A stretch of 64,000 nt of DNA from Haliaeetus albicilla (GCF_947461875.1 NC_091488.1:6922001-6986000), one strand, 5' to 3'. Shown: positions 22,687 through 37,015, counted from the stretch's first letter. The notes: generated by a model not told the origin, from the letters alone. Numbers and translations are program-made.

Positions 22687-25523
22687 GAGAGTTTTATGCA
22701 GATGTTTAAATAATAAAACTTTGTATAATTGATTTTTGAGTGTACAAAATAAAATATGGACTATTAAAGTGGTGGAAGTTTTTTGAACATTTTCTTCTAG
22801 AATACTGGAAATATTTTCCTCTACAACAGTAATTGTTTTTTTCAAAAAATGTCATTATTTTGGCTTTCAGATTTACGATGGAGGTTCATATAATTTATGC
22901 TTGAGTTTTTCATTCTCCTGAATATCCTATGATATTTGTGAAATTCAGTGATTACAGCTTACAGGAGAGAAATCTTAAGCTAAGTATCTAGCATCTATAT
23001 CAGTACCTTCTTTGCTACATTACTCTTAAACTCAGCTGAAAATTATGCAGTCTTCCTCTCATCCTGTTGGAGAAAGCCCAGATTTGGACCACTTTCAAAA
23101 TTTAACAAACATAATGTAGACTAGGAAGGAAACATACAATGCTTTATTATTTTTAGAATCATATTCCAGTGTTCATACCATACTTTGCAGTCAAGATTTA
23201 TTATTTTAATTTCTCTTAAATGAGGAATCAAAATTTAAATATAAAATTTACTCAACACTACTACTAACAATTTGACTTAGCAACCGAAAACAGATTTTAC
23301 CCCAGGAGTCTTAAGTGTTTCTTCAAATTACATTCAAATGCTTTTTATATCTGTTCCCTAACAGATACAGCAATCGCAAAGCTATAATCCTGCTGCAAAC
23401 ATAACCATGACACCAGAAGGCAAACTGATTACATCTTATGAGATCCACACTTCCATCTAAATGTGTTTCAGTAGCAAAACTCACTTAGGCAAGTTCTGAG
23501 CCTATTTCCCCTGTAATTTCTCAGCAGGAATCAACATAAGCAATACTTTGATGATCATATTTCTGCAGGATTACCTGCTATAGGGAGTACCTTTCTTTGC
23601 CTGTAGACAAAATAAAATAAATAAACACGTTCTCAGAAAGGCAATTCCAAAGGACTGAAATATGTCCTGCACCTTTGTGGGAATCTATGCATTCCTAGCT
23701 TTTTCATGCATATGAATTAGGTTGTTGCATTTTTTAAACAAACAAAAAGGTAGAAGAGCTTCCCACAGTTTCAGCAACAGTTATCCCTTTGGGGTTTTTT
23801 CATGCATTTTTCTTTTACTACCATCCTTTCATGACCAATTCTGCAGTTATTTTTGTTGCCAAAAATAATTTTAAAAGCTCTCCTCATCCCCGAGAAGAAA
23901 TCCCATCTAGTGGATGGCATACAGAGCCTCCAGCACGGGAATTCCTTACGCCAAGTACCGTTCCATCAACGAATTCATCTAAATCTGAAAAAGTCACTCT
24001 CTACCTCATCTCAGTCTGGCCGGCTCCTTACAGTTCCCATTTACTCAAATGGTGATTGCATCCTCTCAACTCCACCTTCAAACCAGGATTTCACTTTTCT
24101 CCCACAGCCTCCCCTGAAGTAATAGCTGAGATTGGATTAGTCCTTTAAGATCAGCTGCACTGAAGTAGTGATGCACTTCTCCAAAACGAAGCAGAAGTAG
24201 AGCTAATATGGCCTGCCCTGTTTATGTCACGTTGTCACCATTTGGATTTCTACAATACCATTAAAATAAACATACCTCACGGGTCAAGGCACACGGTAAA
24301 AGTCACAACCACTCCACTCAACCAACTCCTTCCCGCTACCCTCTGGCAGAGAAAGGAGGAGGAGAGCCCGCAGAGAGTACAGCCACCCCAACAGCTCCCA
24401 TTCTGGCACAATACTGAGAATTTGGGACTTTCCAAAAAATCAGACATCATGGAGTTAGAATTCAGTTCTCAGGGTGACATTCACCTTTCTTGAATCATTT
24501 AAAAGTAAATCTTAGAAATGTCACAATTTTTTCCCTTTAGATGCACCCATATAAACCCAGAACAAACCTTTGATTAAATTACTAGGAAAATTTGTTCTGT
24601 CATGGCAGGATGTCTCCAACACTAAACTTGATTTTCCATCTCATCGATTGTATTTAAACAGGCATTTAACAAGTTGAGAAAATTCTCAAAGAATACAAAT
24701 CTCTTTTTTCTTCCTAGGTATGTGCAGCTACACATGACTACTACCAACAATACACATTCATTTCATTGGCATTATTTTGGTTACAACTATTTGTAACCGC
24801 AGCTAGATTCTTGTCCACAGACTGGTTTTGAACACGAACATGATTTGAGGGACCTTATGCACGTCCTAATTAGCTAAGTTTTACAAAGTGTGAAAATAAA
24901 CGTCAAGCGAACTTCAATATAAATGCAAGTTCTCAGTACTAATATCTCAGAAAATCTTGAAAGCAAGATCTCACCAACACTCAAAAAGTATCTGTCTTTT
25001 CACCTCAGATAATTATGTACTGTATTTAGCTGCAATTTTTGAAACTTCAGATTCACAAGAGAGACAAATAGCATATTCAATAATTTTAAATAAAAAGTCC
25101 TATCTAGGAACAAAATACTAATATAAATTTCTATAACAATTTATGTTTTTCCTTTTCTTTGTACAATTTAATGCAAATATTTCTGATGCTTTGGTTTATA
25201 ACTAGTCAAAACATTATTTAATATGATGCAATTCCAAAGTGTAACTGCACAACCTTAAAAAGGTATTTAGAATAGTCTCTGCCATTGAGAGACAAGTTAA
25301 AAAAGTAATAAAAAGCCTAAGTTGTTATTGAAATTAATTTCAAACACGATGTTGCTCTTGAGTTACATGCTACTGTATGGATTTGCTAAGAAAGGTGTAA
25401 CCATTACCAAGGCCACTGCTAAACACACTGAGAAATAACCATACGCATGGTTTTGTTCCGTTACTCAAAACATTTCCAAGTGACTCAGAAGTGACACAAG
25501 GATTAGGGAGACTCTGGCATTCG

Positions 25524-25586
25524 GAAAAACAAAACAAAAAAAGCCAAAGCCAACAAACAAAGAAAAAACCAAAGCAAAACAAAACA
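25524..25586 (+). repeat. A/C-biased low-complexity tract
   Basis: About 60 bases are built from CAAAA, CAAAC and CCAAA words with almost no T and few G. It is one of several such tracts in the window. Confidence 0.7.
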
Positions 25587-27408
25587 GTCTCGATCAAAAC
25601 AAACAGGATACTTGTGCTATGTTGTCTAGGAAGTAAATGGATGAATGAGTGATAAAATATAGTGAGAAAACATTGTATTCTTTTCAGATGCAGCAGTTAA
25701 ATATGGACAAGGAATACTGGCCAAAACTGAGGCCAGTTCCATTACTAAAAAATCTTCTAAAAGCACAAAGATTAAATATTTCCCCAGTATAATAAGGCCC
25801 TCAGTAGTATCTACTTTGATGGGAAGTACAATGAAATTTGAGACACAAATCATCTGTTATTTTGTATTTCTCCCGTGGCTATCACAGCATGGCTCCATTT
25901 TTGATTGACCTCTGGGCACTCTCCTAATAAAAATGACTGCTTGTAATGAAACAATTAAAAAAAATAGCCCTACTTCTAAATATACCATCACAAAGTTGTC
26001 AGGAGCCTAGGTCTGTACCTGAGTTTTGATGCTCGAACATCTAAAGTAAATCCAGTAAGAGAACAAATGCCTGTAGCATAATTGAAACATCTAGCCAGAA
26101 TTTTCTAGTTCTACTTGTAGCAACTGTAAATACATTTGCTGTATTTTTCAGAAATGTTCAGGGATACAGAAAAACAGCTTTCTAAAATTGGCTTTTGACT
26201 TTGAAAAGCCCACAGATTTCATCTGTCAGAGAAATATTAAAACTGAACAAAAACAACCTTACAGGTTAAGATGCAAAGGTATAGTCAGAAGAATTTTCAA
26301 AATAAGCAAGTTGAAAACACTTAAGAACACACTGGGTATTGTAAAGTATGTCTCAAATATCCATTTCAAACCATTTTCAATTCAAATGAAGTTTACAAAA
26401 ATCCAAGTTTATTTCCTTCCTCTCACCAGGCTGATCTGAAGCAGCTTTTCTCCTGTTCTCTCCATGCTCTGATCTGGATGTTTAATGCTGTATTTTATGT
26501 CTCCCTTTTTAATCTCCCTTCCAGATAATGCCTTGGACATACACTATCTGTCTCAAAGTTTCTCCCTCCGTTTGGTTATGTTTCAGCTTTTCAAAACCAC
26601 ACAGCTATTTGACTGACTCTTAAGGAATAGCTATAAAACAATGGAGCCAATTTTTCTGGTCAGTTGGCTGGTTACCACAGCAGCAAAGGTGGACTAAGCC
26701 AAACTTTCCTGAAGCCAGGACAGTGTGCTCTGGAAGAACTCGCATTTCCAGGGCATTAGGAAACCTAGTTTTGGGTTTCTGAAAGAGTTTCATGTTGGGC
26801 ATCTCACTAACAAGTGAGGGGTACTGACTCAGGCAGGTTCCCTGATTTCTGTCAATGAAGAGGGAACGAGTGGTACAGACCAGAGATGGGCAAGAGATTT
26901 AAATCTGTTGACTGTCAGGTCAGAGGTAGATCAGAGTGACGCAGCCGAATGCTTGTTAGTTTTGTAAGGTTCATCTCTGGCCAGTCACTGAAATAATTTC
27001 AGAAAATCACAAGCTTACTTCAGCAGTAAGCAGCGGACAACATCCCTTACTACCACTGCTTTACAAACACCTTTTATGTATTTTATCTACCTGACACATT
27101 ATTTTCCCCTAATTAGAATTAATACTTTAAGCAAACAAAGGGCAGGGGCATGTTGTTCTTTAAGCAACTACCCACAGCTGCAAGGCTCTTCCCTGCTTCC
27201 CAGGGCAGCTTCATTTCCCTAAGAGCCTTTGATTAAGGGGAACTGTCTAGTGCCTTCTGGAAATCCTAGCAAGCTGCATCAAATAGATCAAATCAGGTTT
27301 GCCAAGCATGAATTCCCTTTAAAAAGACTCTTCCCTGGTGTACTGTATTTAGTCCTGTGTTCCCCCAGTCACTGTTTGCTACCGTTTCTTCTCATTTTTC
27401 CCATACAG

Positions 27409-27479
27409 TCTTCAGCTTTACCTGGCGGCGGTTCCCAGCTCTCCCCCGGAGTCCTGGCATCAGCGAGAGGTACCGAAGT
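27409..27479 (+). other. Candidate small exon, CpG-rich
   Basis: A very good acceptor (TTTCTTCTCATTTTTCCCATACAG, AG at 27407-27408) precedes a 71-nt segment with about four CpGs in AT-rich surroundings. It ends at GAGAG|GTACCG, a weak donor. One frame is open through it. The minus strand also offers a donor inside the same segment (CGCCAG|GTAAAG). Both readings cannot be right, so I list it only as an unusual GC-rich, splice-bounded patch. Confidence 0.15.
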
Positions 27480-30400
27480 TTTACATGAAAGCTTCACATC
27501 ACAACTGGCAATTTATCTGAGCTGCTTCATCTCTGAGTTACTTAAAAACTCCTCAGTGATTAGTATCTGATCTTGGGTATTTATTAACACCGACTTTGCC
27601 TATTTATCTGTAACTCCTTCTGTCAAGCCCTTCAATCAGATCCTCTAATAACATTTTCATAGAGGTGGGTGTTACTAACAAATACAAATAAATTCACAGC
27701 TCAATTAATTTATTAGCTTCTCCAACCCTAATTGTCTCTACTGGCATTTCCACAAAGATTTAAAAAAAGGCAACTGAGATTTCCTACACCTCTCCTCTGA
27801 GACCAATATTTATTTGAGCACAACCCAATTCCTAATCCAAGAAGTTTCTAATTCTCCCTAATAAGTACATGCTTACACAAAACCAAAACCTTATGGAAAA
27901 CCATCACATACAAGAATAAAATCCCTAAAAAAGGACTGGCCATAAACAAATTCTGTGAGCTGTATTGCCATCCATTGGAAGGCAACACTAAACCAGAAGC
28001 AAGAGAAATTATTTGCTATGCACTTAGCAATATTTTGAAAATCCACGCAACTCATTCGTACCCTACAGTGCCGTTTTGTCTTCCATAATTTGTCTGGTTC
28101 ATGTATACTTATTGTCCTACTTGGCCTGGGAATAGCTTAAAGCACAGAACACCTTGCAAAAACGCAATGCAGGTATTGGGTGAGCAAAGTTTTCAGAAAC
28201 AGCTAACGATTTTGGATGTTCAAGTTTAGAGGCCTCAAAAAGGACTACTTTTCAGATGGCAGGCACTTAACTTCTTAAAGCCTTTTTAAGACATCTTAAA
28301 CTGACTTCTCAGATACTCAGACTTACCATTTACTTTTCAAAATGTCAGTCGCAGTACTGCAGATAGCTTAATGCCAAAAAAGAGAGCCTTTTTGCTTTCT
28401 GAAGCGGCTCAGATTAAAGTTATGTAATAGAGCAGATAACCATGAGCACTTTGGGAACCAAAAGGTTTTGTAATGTTTCAATATACTGCAAATTTTGTTT
28501 GCAATTGACACAACTCTGCAGTTCCTTTCACTCTGTGCAAATAACTGTTTTCTCTCATTCCACAGCTGAACCAAGGGCACGACATATCTCAAATTCTGTT
28601 TAATAGCCTTCTGAAGGCTGAGGTTTTGCCAGTATTGTTCCTGATGCAGTAGAAATTATCACCATCTAGATATCAAAGCAGTTGGTTTGCATTCTTATCA
28701 ATCCATTAAAAATGGAGAAATAAAGGAAATTAGATACGAATTGAGAGAATACATAGTGTACATAGTTGGTTTTTATTGCAAGCCAGGGCATGAATATATC
28801 AGTGGATGCCAGGTTGAGAATCGGTCTGAATTTCAGATGTTAAACCTCAGTTGGGATTCTTTTGAGTAACAGGAACAGAAAAAAGCAAGTACAAAAAGTA
28901 TAAGAAAACTGATCAACTGAAAATGGAAATTTTTTTTGAGAGATTTGTTAAAAGATATGAGAAAAACCAAGAGAAATCAAAGGAAGTCAAGCCACAAGCT
29001 GAACTGAAGTTACCTGAAAAGCCAAGTGGAGTTAACAGATTTTAAGAGTTCGTTTTGCAAGACAAATGACTACGCCATCTTTCACTCTGATCCTTGCAAC
29101 ATTCTCCAGCCGAAAGTTTCTTATATCATGTTATAATTGAAATACTCTACTCATGAAGATGCCTGTTCCCTAGACTAGATTCCACCATGCATGGTTCCCG
29201 AAGACAAAGGAATTAGAGAGGGAAAGAACCTGGAGGAAATCAACATCTAACGAGCTCAGGGGCCAAGCATGCCCAACAGAAAGACCAAGAAACTGTTCGT
29301 GTCTAGAGGAAAACCATGACAGAGCTCTGACTGCTGGGAAAACACCCCGAGATTGTCAAGCACGGAGCTCCTTTTCGTGAGAGAATGGAAGTCCCACCGA
29401 TGCTGGGAGCTTGTTTGCAGTATTGCATGAAGAGGGAAAGAGAAAGGGAAACGGATGCCAAGTTCACATCCCGCCAGTCTCTGTCACCTCCACCGACACT
29501 TGGGCTGAGATTCCCCAGGGTTCATGTGGGCTTACAGCCTGACAAAAGCATATTCCTGGCAAGCAGCTCGCACCTTGAAACTGGGAAAGCAACACTCTTT
29601 TACAATCAAGAAACAGAACTCCTTTTAAGCCTCTGGTCTATAAAATTCAATTACTGTTGTACACTGCAGTCTTAAATAAAAGGAATGCATACTCTCTGTT
29701 TTTATAGGAAATCACAATACAGGATATAGTATTAATTATCTGTACCAAAATGTAATAAGAAATGTAATCAAAAGATTATACACAAAACTGAAAAAGAACT
29801 AATTACAGTAAAACCTTGATATTTTTGCTAGTGGGCTCAGTTGGGGAAAATGGATATTCATCATGAGTATACTCCTGGCAGGTTATTCAGACAGAAGAAA
29901 TATTCACAAAAGAAACTGAAATAATTAATACACAAAGGACCTTTCTGATGATACATAAATACGCTCTACTCCAATGAGATGTTGCATCCAGATTTAACAG
30001 TGGGATACCAGACCAGTTTAACACAATCAGCAAAACCTTAGACCAGAAACGTTGCTTTTAATGGCAGCAGACAATACCTATGCACATACCTGTACAGCTC
30101 AGGATGTAGGATAACCTGATTCTAATGCATAGCATCAGCAATCGTTGTTTGGGGTTTTTTTTTAATGGCCTTACAATACAATCTAAAGACAATTTCATCT
30201 GTGCTATTAGTTATGAACAGTTTTCAGAGACTTCTATATAGGGCTATACATATTCAACTCATGTGCCTCCAAGCAGTCCTTAGCAAATGACTTAATAGAA
30301 GGGTTCAGTTTCTCCTTATCATCAATTAAGATATACAATTTCCTTCAATGAGGGATTCCTGTTATTCTTGCCATTGTTCAAGATACACACCTTCAAGACA

Positions 30401-31035
30401 GCACACTAATAGCTTCATCAATGTAATTAAACCTTGTGTATTGGTTTTGCAATCCTCTAAAACCGGTTCCTCTCCAGGTTGCCTTCATACTGATCAATAC
30501 ATGGTCCTCTGGTGTGAGGAACTTGATTTTTTGTATGTCTGTGTTTTCAAGGTCTCTGCCACGACTGTTCAGGCTATGCTACAACCATTCAGGCTACCGT
30601 ACGTTCTTATCCTATAGATTGCTCTGTACAGCAGTGGTTTCCTGCAACCATATGCACAGAGAGCATACGATACTTTCTCAGCTATTGTTATCGGTATCTA
30701 GTTACAGCAAAGCTATTAAAAGCAGTTTGAATTTGTCTTTTTCTGATTCACAGCGTAGATGTTACTTCTAAAACGTATCAAACAAGACTGGGGCCACCCT
30801 TCCCTTCTGCCAGCTCCTTGGTACCGCTCAAGGCATTAGAAAAGCCGGCCTAAATAGGACACATGATGATTGCCCAAGTCCATAAGGAGGATAGAAAAGG
30901 GTATTTCTATCCCTAAATAGCAGCATAATTCCTGTGCAATAAAAAAGTAACTTTCAAAATGGAGGTTATACTTCCCTCCTCAATGAGCTGCTGTGAGACA
31001 GGGAAATGAAAAATGAGGCAGAAGCAGCTACTCAC
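27480..31035. other. AT-rich noncoding stretch
   Basis: No gene, transposon or long tandem array is recognised. Short open frames overlap on both strands without domain signals. Confidence 0.55.
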
Positions 31036-31310
31036 GTGCTCTTGAGCAGGCTGCAAGTAATCCACAAAGTCCAAAACCCTGGCTTCAAAACTCTGTTCAC
31101 GTAATTTTCTATCTGTGTCAACTGTGCACTCCAACTTGAGCTCGTCTCTAAAACCTGGGTGTCCCCGGAGCGCTGCCAAGGGGGGAACCCTTCTGGGGCT
31201 GCCCCAGCAGGGACAGCCCGGGCAGGCGGCTGCACCACGGGCTGCGAGGGCTGCAAGTGCTGGGTTAGCAGGCAGAAGTGGTTTTGGTCCTCCTGAATTT
31301 GCTTCGTGTT
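31036..31310 (-). CDS. Candidate 275-nt exon, unidentified product
   Basis: On the minus strand GTGTGTTATTTAG|AACACG provides an acceptor and GAGCAC|GTGAGT a donor (GT at 31035-31034). The bounded 275 nt are GC-richer than the flanks. Two frames are open throughout. One begins in phase 0 at AAC, with a TAG immediately before the acceptor and a TGA just inside the donor, so it is open exactly between the splice sites (91 codons plus two bases). It starts NTKQIQEDQNHFCLLTQHLQ, turns proline- and alanine-rich, and ends with SAQLTQIENYVNRVL. The alternative frame ends KLREQSFEARVLDFVDYLQP and is also protein-like. I recognise neither. The first frame exits in phase 2, compatible with 13452-13524. 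Confidence 0.3.
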
Positions 31311-34163
31311 CTAAATAACACACAGCCTCACCATAAAGGTTTGTTTATGTTCTTCCTATTGCACAGTACTATTTTCTGATCTCTGACAATACTACCGGTA
31401 CTAGAAAACCAAAAAGAGCCTTGGGTTGTTCTACTAGTAATTAACAGTGCATTTATCTGATGTGTATCTGACTTGAGCATAAAACACCACAACGGCAAAA
31501 AAGTTCAGTATTTCCACACTTGCCAAGCAATTTACTGCATCAACCAGTCATAACAATACCGCTACACAGGTCATGTCCTCCCTAAGAAAAAAACCCTAAT
31601 GAACATAGATGTCAGCCTCTATGAGTAAAATTTCACAAAAGTCTCATTGGAGGTGAGTTTTAGTAGCATGCACACAGATGCAGCACATTAGATAGGTTCT
31701 TCAGCTTTTTTTTTTCTTTATTCCTCCCCTGAGATCCTAGCAAAAGCAGTGCTGATGGTCAAATGAGAAATTCTGTAAGTGGAGATAACACCTCCAGCAA
31801 TACACCTTAGAGAGCTGTTGCGCGCATGACTTAACGCCAGCTAAGCACTTACAGCAGAGTAGCACGGATATCTGCTGCCTACTATTTCTTCTCCCTCCTA
31901 GATTATTTTCTTCAACAGAGCCACTTATTTGTATCTTTTTAAATTCCAGGAAAAATATACTAAATGAAGGTATATTGTCTGGAAAAAGCATTAAAGTGAC
32001 CTGATCACTTGACAGCCAGAATGTTACAGCTGATTTGGGACTGTGTCTGTTTTCATCAGCTTGTAGAAAAGAAAAAAAACAGGTTTATTGAAGCATTTAG
32101 AACTTTCTTTTCACAGAGCTAAGTGCATCATAAAGAGAAGAAAAAACCTAATATCTACAGCAAAATAAAACAAAAAATGCCTGTATATAAGCATTGTTAT
32201 ATTCACCTCCCAAAATCACAATAGTCTCATGCCAGGTTCTATCAAGCTTTTCTGATCCGTGACAGACTCTCATATTTTCACTGTTAAATGAAAACAAATT
32301 AAATCAAGTGATTTCACATGATAAAGCAGTTATAGGTCATTTTACAGCATAAGCATTTTCCATAATTTTGATTCCAGTTTTGAAAAGGGGAGTGTAAAAA
32401 GGAAAGAGGACACTTCAGATTTTCCTGATTATCCCATTCATTTTCTTTATACTTGAGTTCTAAATTAGGCAGCTTTTCATACCTCTAATCATAACAATAA
32501 ATCTAATCTCCAAACACAAACCCTTCAAGAAGTATTGCAAGATCCTCTGAAAAACAAGTTTTCTTGGGTGTTTTGTATTTTTAAAATCATGAATTATACA
32601 TCAAAGTCAAGAAAAGAAGAGTTAACAGAATCAATTTATGCAATCTTCATCAATTATTAATGTGAAGCAAGGCATATGAAAGATTTTTTTTTCTTTCTCC
32701 TCACTATATACTCTGATTCCACTTACCACTCATGGCACAACTCATTTTTGCACTGTATTTTGCTTTTTTTGCCTTTTTATTTTTTGTACACACTACATAA
32801 GAACTTCCTGAAATGACAGCTAAGATAAAAGCCTATGAAATCTTTCATTTTCTTTTTTCATCTTTCTTTTCCTTTATTATTCTGAGAAGAACCAAATTAT
32901 ATAGACCTTGAAATCAAGACGTTAAAAATAATTGGCCTCCATAGTACTTTTAAGTACATATACATACATATGTGCACAAATTTTAAACACATACCACGTA
33001 CTCTCAGATAAATCACAAACTTTCTATACTGTACCCACAGAAGAGATGTTTCAGCAAATAATATTTTTCATAGTTGATATTCTGTAATAATAACTACCAT
33101 GCACATAACTTATCAGTTATTATTTGCTGCACAAACACTGCTGCACAGTCATGATCAAAAAACATCAAAAATTCCTTGAAAAATGAGAGAGAAGAGCATC
33201 AAAATTCCATACTTTGGTGTTACCCTTGCCCTCCTGTTGTTTTTTTTTAATTAATCTTATTTAGTGTGCATCTGTAGGAAAAAGAGAACAGATACAATTG
33301 AAATAACAATTTGATCTGTATCTAAACCAGCCAGAATCAAAAACATCAGGCATAGAAAAAATTAATGAAACGTTACATTTTGTTTGCAGAATTAACATGA
33401 AATCCTTATCTGTGATCTCCTAGATCTAGACAAATATTCACCACTGCTCTTTAGTACAATGAAACATGAAGCGACTCCTGAACACCAGGTTCAAACATTC
33501 ATTATCATAAATGTCCTTAAGAGGTCTTCACAAAGTTCCTGTTACTGCCTAGCTGCCTTTTTTACACGGTTTCTGTTCACTTCTGGTCTATACTTAATTC
33601 AGTGGAGGAGGTATTGCACAGGAAGCCATAGAGAACCATTAGGTTAAATCCCATTTGCTCAAACTTTTGCTGTCAACTCCCAACAGAGTCAAGGTACCAC
33701 CCATAGCATCTCGATGTAGCTTCCCAATTGCCGTGATTTCCCTAAGCAAATCCAGGCAACTCAGAGACCGTTCACTTTGTCTCATGAGGAGATGAATACT
33801 GACCAGGCAGTCCAAACACAGAAAAAATTTACTTGAAGTTATTTCTACAGCTGTATACCAATGTGTTGTTCTATTCTCTTAGCTTATAAAAAGAGTCAAT
33901 TTAAGATTTTTATTCTGTAAGATATGTTATTCTGGAAGATACATTGAGCTCAAGGGCTTTTTGTTAGTGGTTTTATTTTTTGCTCAAGTTTCCAGAGCTG
34001 AGACCTATCCCCATTTTTGGTGAACTAGGATACCGCTCTGAAACATGTAAGTATGCATTTGTACATCTGTTCATATTATTTTGTTACTTCAAAATAGTCT
34101 TTTTTCTCTTTTCTTTTTTTAAAATCCATCAAGATCCCATTTCCATGAAAGTCTTGCTGTTAG
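31311..34163. other. AT-rich noncoding stretch
   Basis: No gene or transposon is recognised. Minus-strand donor matches AGTG|GTAAGT near 32725 and TATG|GTGAGG near 31330 have no supported exon before them. Confidence 0.5.
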
Positions 34164-34392
34164 TTACAACAAGAATTCATCCTTTTCATCCCTTCTCTCC
34201 CCCAAAAGCACATAGCCTTCTTCTGAAGCAAACTTCAAGAATTTATTCTCTAAATAATGGATGAGGTACACCCCACCCTTGTCCAAAGGCAGAGGAATAA
34301 CCTCTCCCCAGGTGCTGCTCCCACCATCTTCTGAGTGTGGTGTGTACTGGGGAGCACCTTGGGGCTCACAAACCTTCTGCCGCCTGTGAGCA
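34164..34392 (-). CDS. Candidate terminal exon, unidentified product
   Basis: A strong minus-strand acceptor (CACATGTTTTTCTTCCCAG, AG at 34394-34393) is followed by one base and 75 codons ending in TAA at 34166-34164. The peptide has a hydrophilic start, a segment IHYLENKFLKFASEEGYVLL and a charged tail ending DEKDEFLL. No good donor lies inside, so if it is real it is a last coding exon. Another frame is open for about 50 codons until TAG. I do not recognise the sequence. A decayed transposon-derived frame or chance are alternatives. Confidence 0.2.
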
Positions 34393-37015
34393 CTGGGAAG
34401 AAAAACATGTGGCAAGTAAGAAAGTGTCAGAATATCCTGGAGAGTCTAATTTCCCAAGAGAAGGAATCCCTAATTTTATTTATTATCTTTTTTTTTTTTT
34501 TCCCCAAAAAGGAACAGATATTAGCTCTGATTGTAGCCTGCACAGCCCTGTACACTTATTTGTCCAGCCCAGCCTCTGTCTGAAACCCACCAAGGCCATT
34601 TTACCTTTTCAGGAAACATTATCTATCCAACAACCTCCTCCAGCTATCATGATACACTTACCATTCAATAAAAAATAGGACGTTATTAGATAATAAGATA
34701 CACGATTCACTTCCTAGTGTTCATAAAACAGTAGCTTATGAGCACACAACTTTTGTTAATTTGGGCATTCACCTACCTCCATGTTTCAGACTTTAACATT
34801 GCCACTTTGAATATTCTACATCTTGACTTGTCCCATACCCACTTCAAATGTCTCTATGGTGCTTGCCCAAAAGTACTGTATGCATGTATGTATATAGCAA
34901 TATACGTGGTATATATAGCAAATATCAGTATATTTGTCTGCAGTACACCTTTCACAGCAAGGTATGCTTTCAGCGCTCCCCATCACTGTATGATACGTCT
35001 TAGCTCTTTTTACTTCCAAGTTAAGAAGTTTTACTCACAACTTTAATGACCCACTCCTGTGCAGTCAATTTTACACTAGGCATTTGATTATACTACAAAC
35101 CTGGTTCCTGTCCTCTTACGTAATCTGGCATTTTCATGGGCACACTAAATAAACTTTTCTTGGCTTTCCTTAGGCACAGTTTGGGGACAGAATTCAAATT
35201 CACACCAGCTTGTTGCAGCAAAAGCCATCTCTGAAAGTATCGATTCCATTCTTTTCTCAAAGATATCCCCAAATGTTGGAAAGCGACAACTCAATTATAT
35301 AAATAAATGCCATTTCAATAATATAAAGAAGCATTTGAAAAGCCTCATTAGCAAGCAGAATATAAAAAAATCACCAACAGTATGTTAGAATATTGGGCTA
35401 CTTATTAAGAAAATTTCTTTGCTAATATAGAAAGAATTCTTAAAGCAACAGACAACTGTTCTTGGAAATAACGTTCAATTTGATTTTCCAGGACCTGAGA
35501 TTTCAGCATTCATATTATCTGCTGACTTCATCACAGCTGAAAAGACCAACCTTTCCTACAACCACTCTTAAGAAGAAAACCAAATTACTGGGACATATAG
35601 GTCACATGGTTTATAAAGTAGCATGAATTAAACACGTTAAAATGTTTTTCCCTCCCTTGCAAGAGAAAAAGAATCAGTATTAGCTGTGCTTTGTGTTTTC
35701 TAGATTAATACAGTAGGTTTTCACCTTGAATAATGCATGACTGCTTAGATTAAAACAAAAGAAAGTATAGACATGCTTTTTGCGTCCTATTATCCATTTG
35801 GTGTTTTGTAAGGAAATCCCATTACGCTTCATCCATCAAAAACTGAAATTAATGATAAATCCACAGATACCTAAAATGCTGCTGGATTTACACAACTTTC
35901 AAAGGAGACAGCATCGTAGTTATTTGTGCTACTATATTAATAGTTATAGGATTTGTACCATATTTCACGTATTAAGAAATGAACTTTTAAGAACTGAATT
36001 TCTGAGTACTGAGACTTTTTTTCACCCTGCTTCATCTATAGTTTGGCTTTCAGAAGAGCTTTTCATTTTTCCTGAAGCGGTGGAAACTATCATTTTCTGA
36101 GAAAGAAATATATTTTCAGGCATTTGCACATGGTCTGTAGCCCTGATGTACATGTGCGCATTAGCAAAGCAGAGTGTCGAAAATAAGTTTTGTGAATCCT
36201 CCCACATTAAATATTTTCAGTATGATAGCATCCAATTATCAGACATGGGAAGGACTAGGCTATAAGACCCAGGAACCGGAATGTTCCTGTAAGACCTAGA
36301 AGGATTCAGAAACCATCTGTATTTCAAGGACAGGTCTCCTGGAAAAGCATTAACTGACATGAAAAAAGCACACAGAAATGATGCACATGAGAAAATACTC
36401 CAAATGGTACAACGGTGGACAATTGTAACAGTTAGTCTCTTAAATTAAATGTTCTGCACATAAAGAGGCTCCAGCCAGCAGATCTCCCCTGTTCCTCTGT
36501 TCTCACAATCCTTCATGGCTTATTGCTGAAAGTTTAGAGGTGTCACCTATAGCAGTTTCATGTTTATGGCACCCCACATAAGCCACTGAATTTCAGCAGA
36601 GCTTCTCAAGTTCTGCAATTTTAAATAAATGTCATGTCAATCCTTATATACGAGTGAAAGTAATATTTTTCATGCATCCATAGGCACTTAGAAGTTTGCT
36701 TCTCTACCTTAAGTAATACTGTGAGAAAAGGTGCCATCAACCATTCACTACCCTATTTTAAAATTTTTATTTTAAAAATACACTTTAAATAAAACGCACA
36801 TTTAACAGAAGGGCCCTGATGAAGGTGAACTATTCCATTCACTAGCACATAAATATTAGGTTTTATTAGGAAGGTTTATACTTAAATTAAGCATGGCTTG
36901 AATCCTTTGCCCCACTAATTTCAGCAGTCTCTGGCACGCCTGCTACAAACCTAAAACCTGCTTACACATACAGAAACTGCTTCATGTCAAGCAATAAGCT
37001 TTTTATTCATGCTGC
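34393..37015. other. AT-rich noncoding stretch
   Basis: No gene is recognised. It contains a T14 run (34488-34501) and short TA/TG-alternating patches at about 34880-34925. Confidence 0.55.

Larger units (their letters stand above)
20561..27408. other. AT-rich noncoding stretch with A/C-rich tracts
   Basis: No gene is recognised over nearly 7 kb. There are A/C-biased tracts at about 21181-21219, 21953-22008 and 25524-25586 and a T10 tract before an acceptor-like CCAG near 22249. The longest frame here (145 codons, 21065-21502 plus) is lysine-rich and low in complexity and looks like chance. Confidence 0.5.

Noticed and set aside
24273..24350. Minus-strand segment between CTCTGCCAG and GTGAG|GTATGT
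   Set aside because: Well bounded, but every frame contains a stop, so it is at most a noncoding exon without further support.
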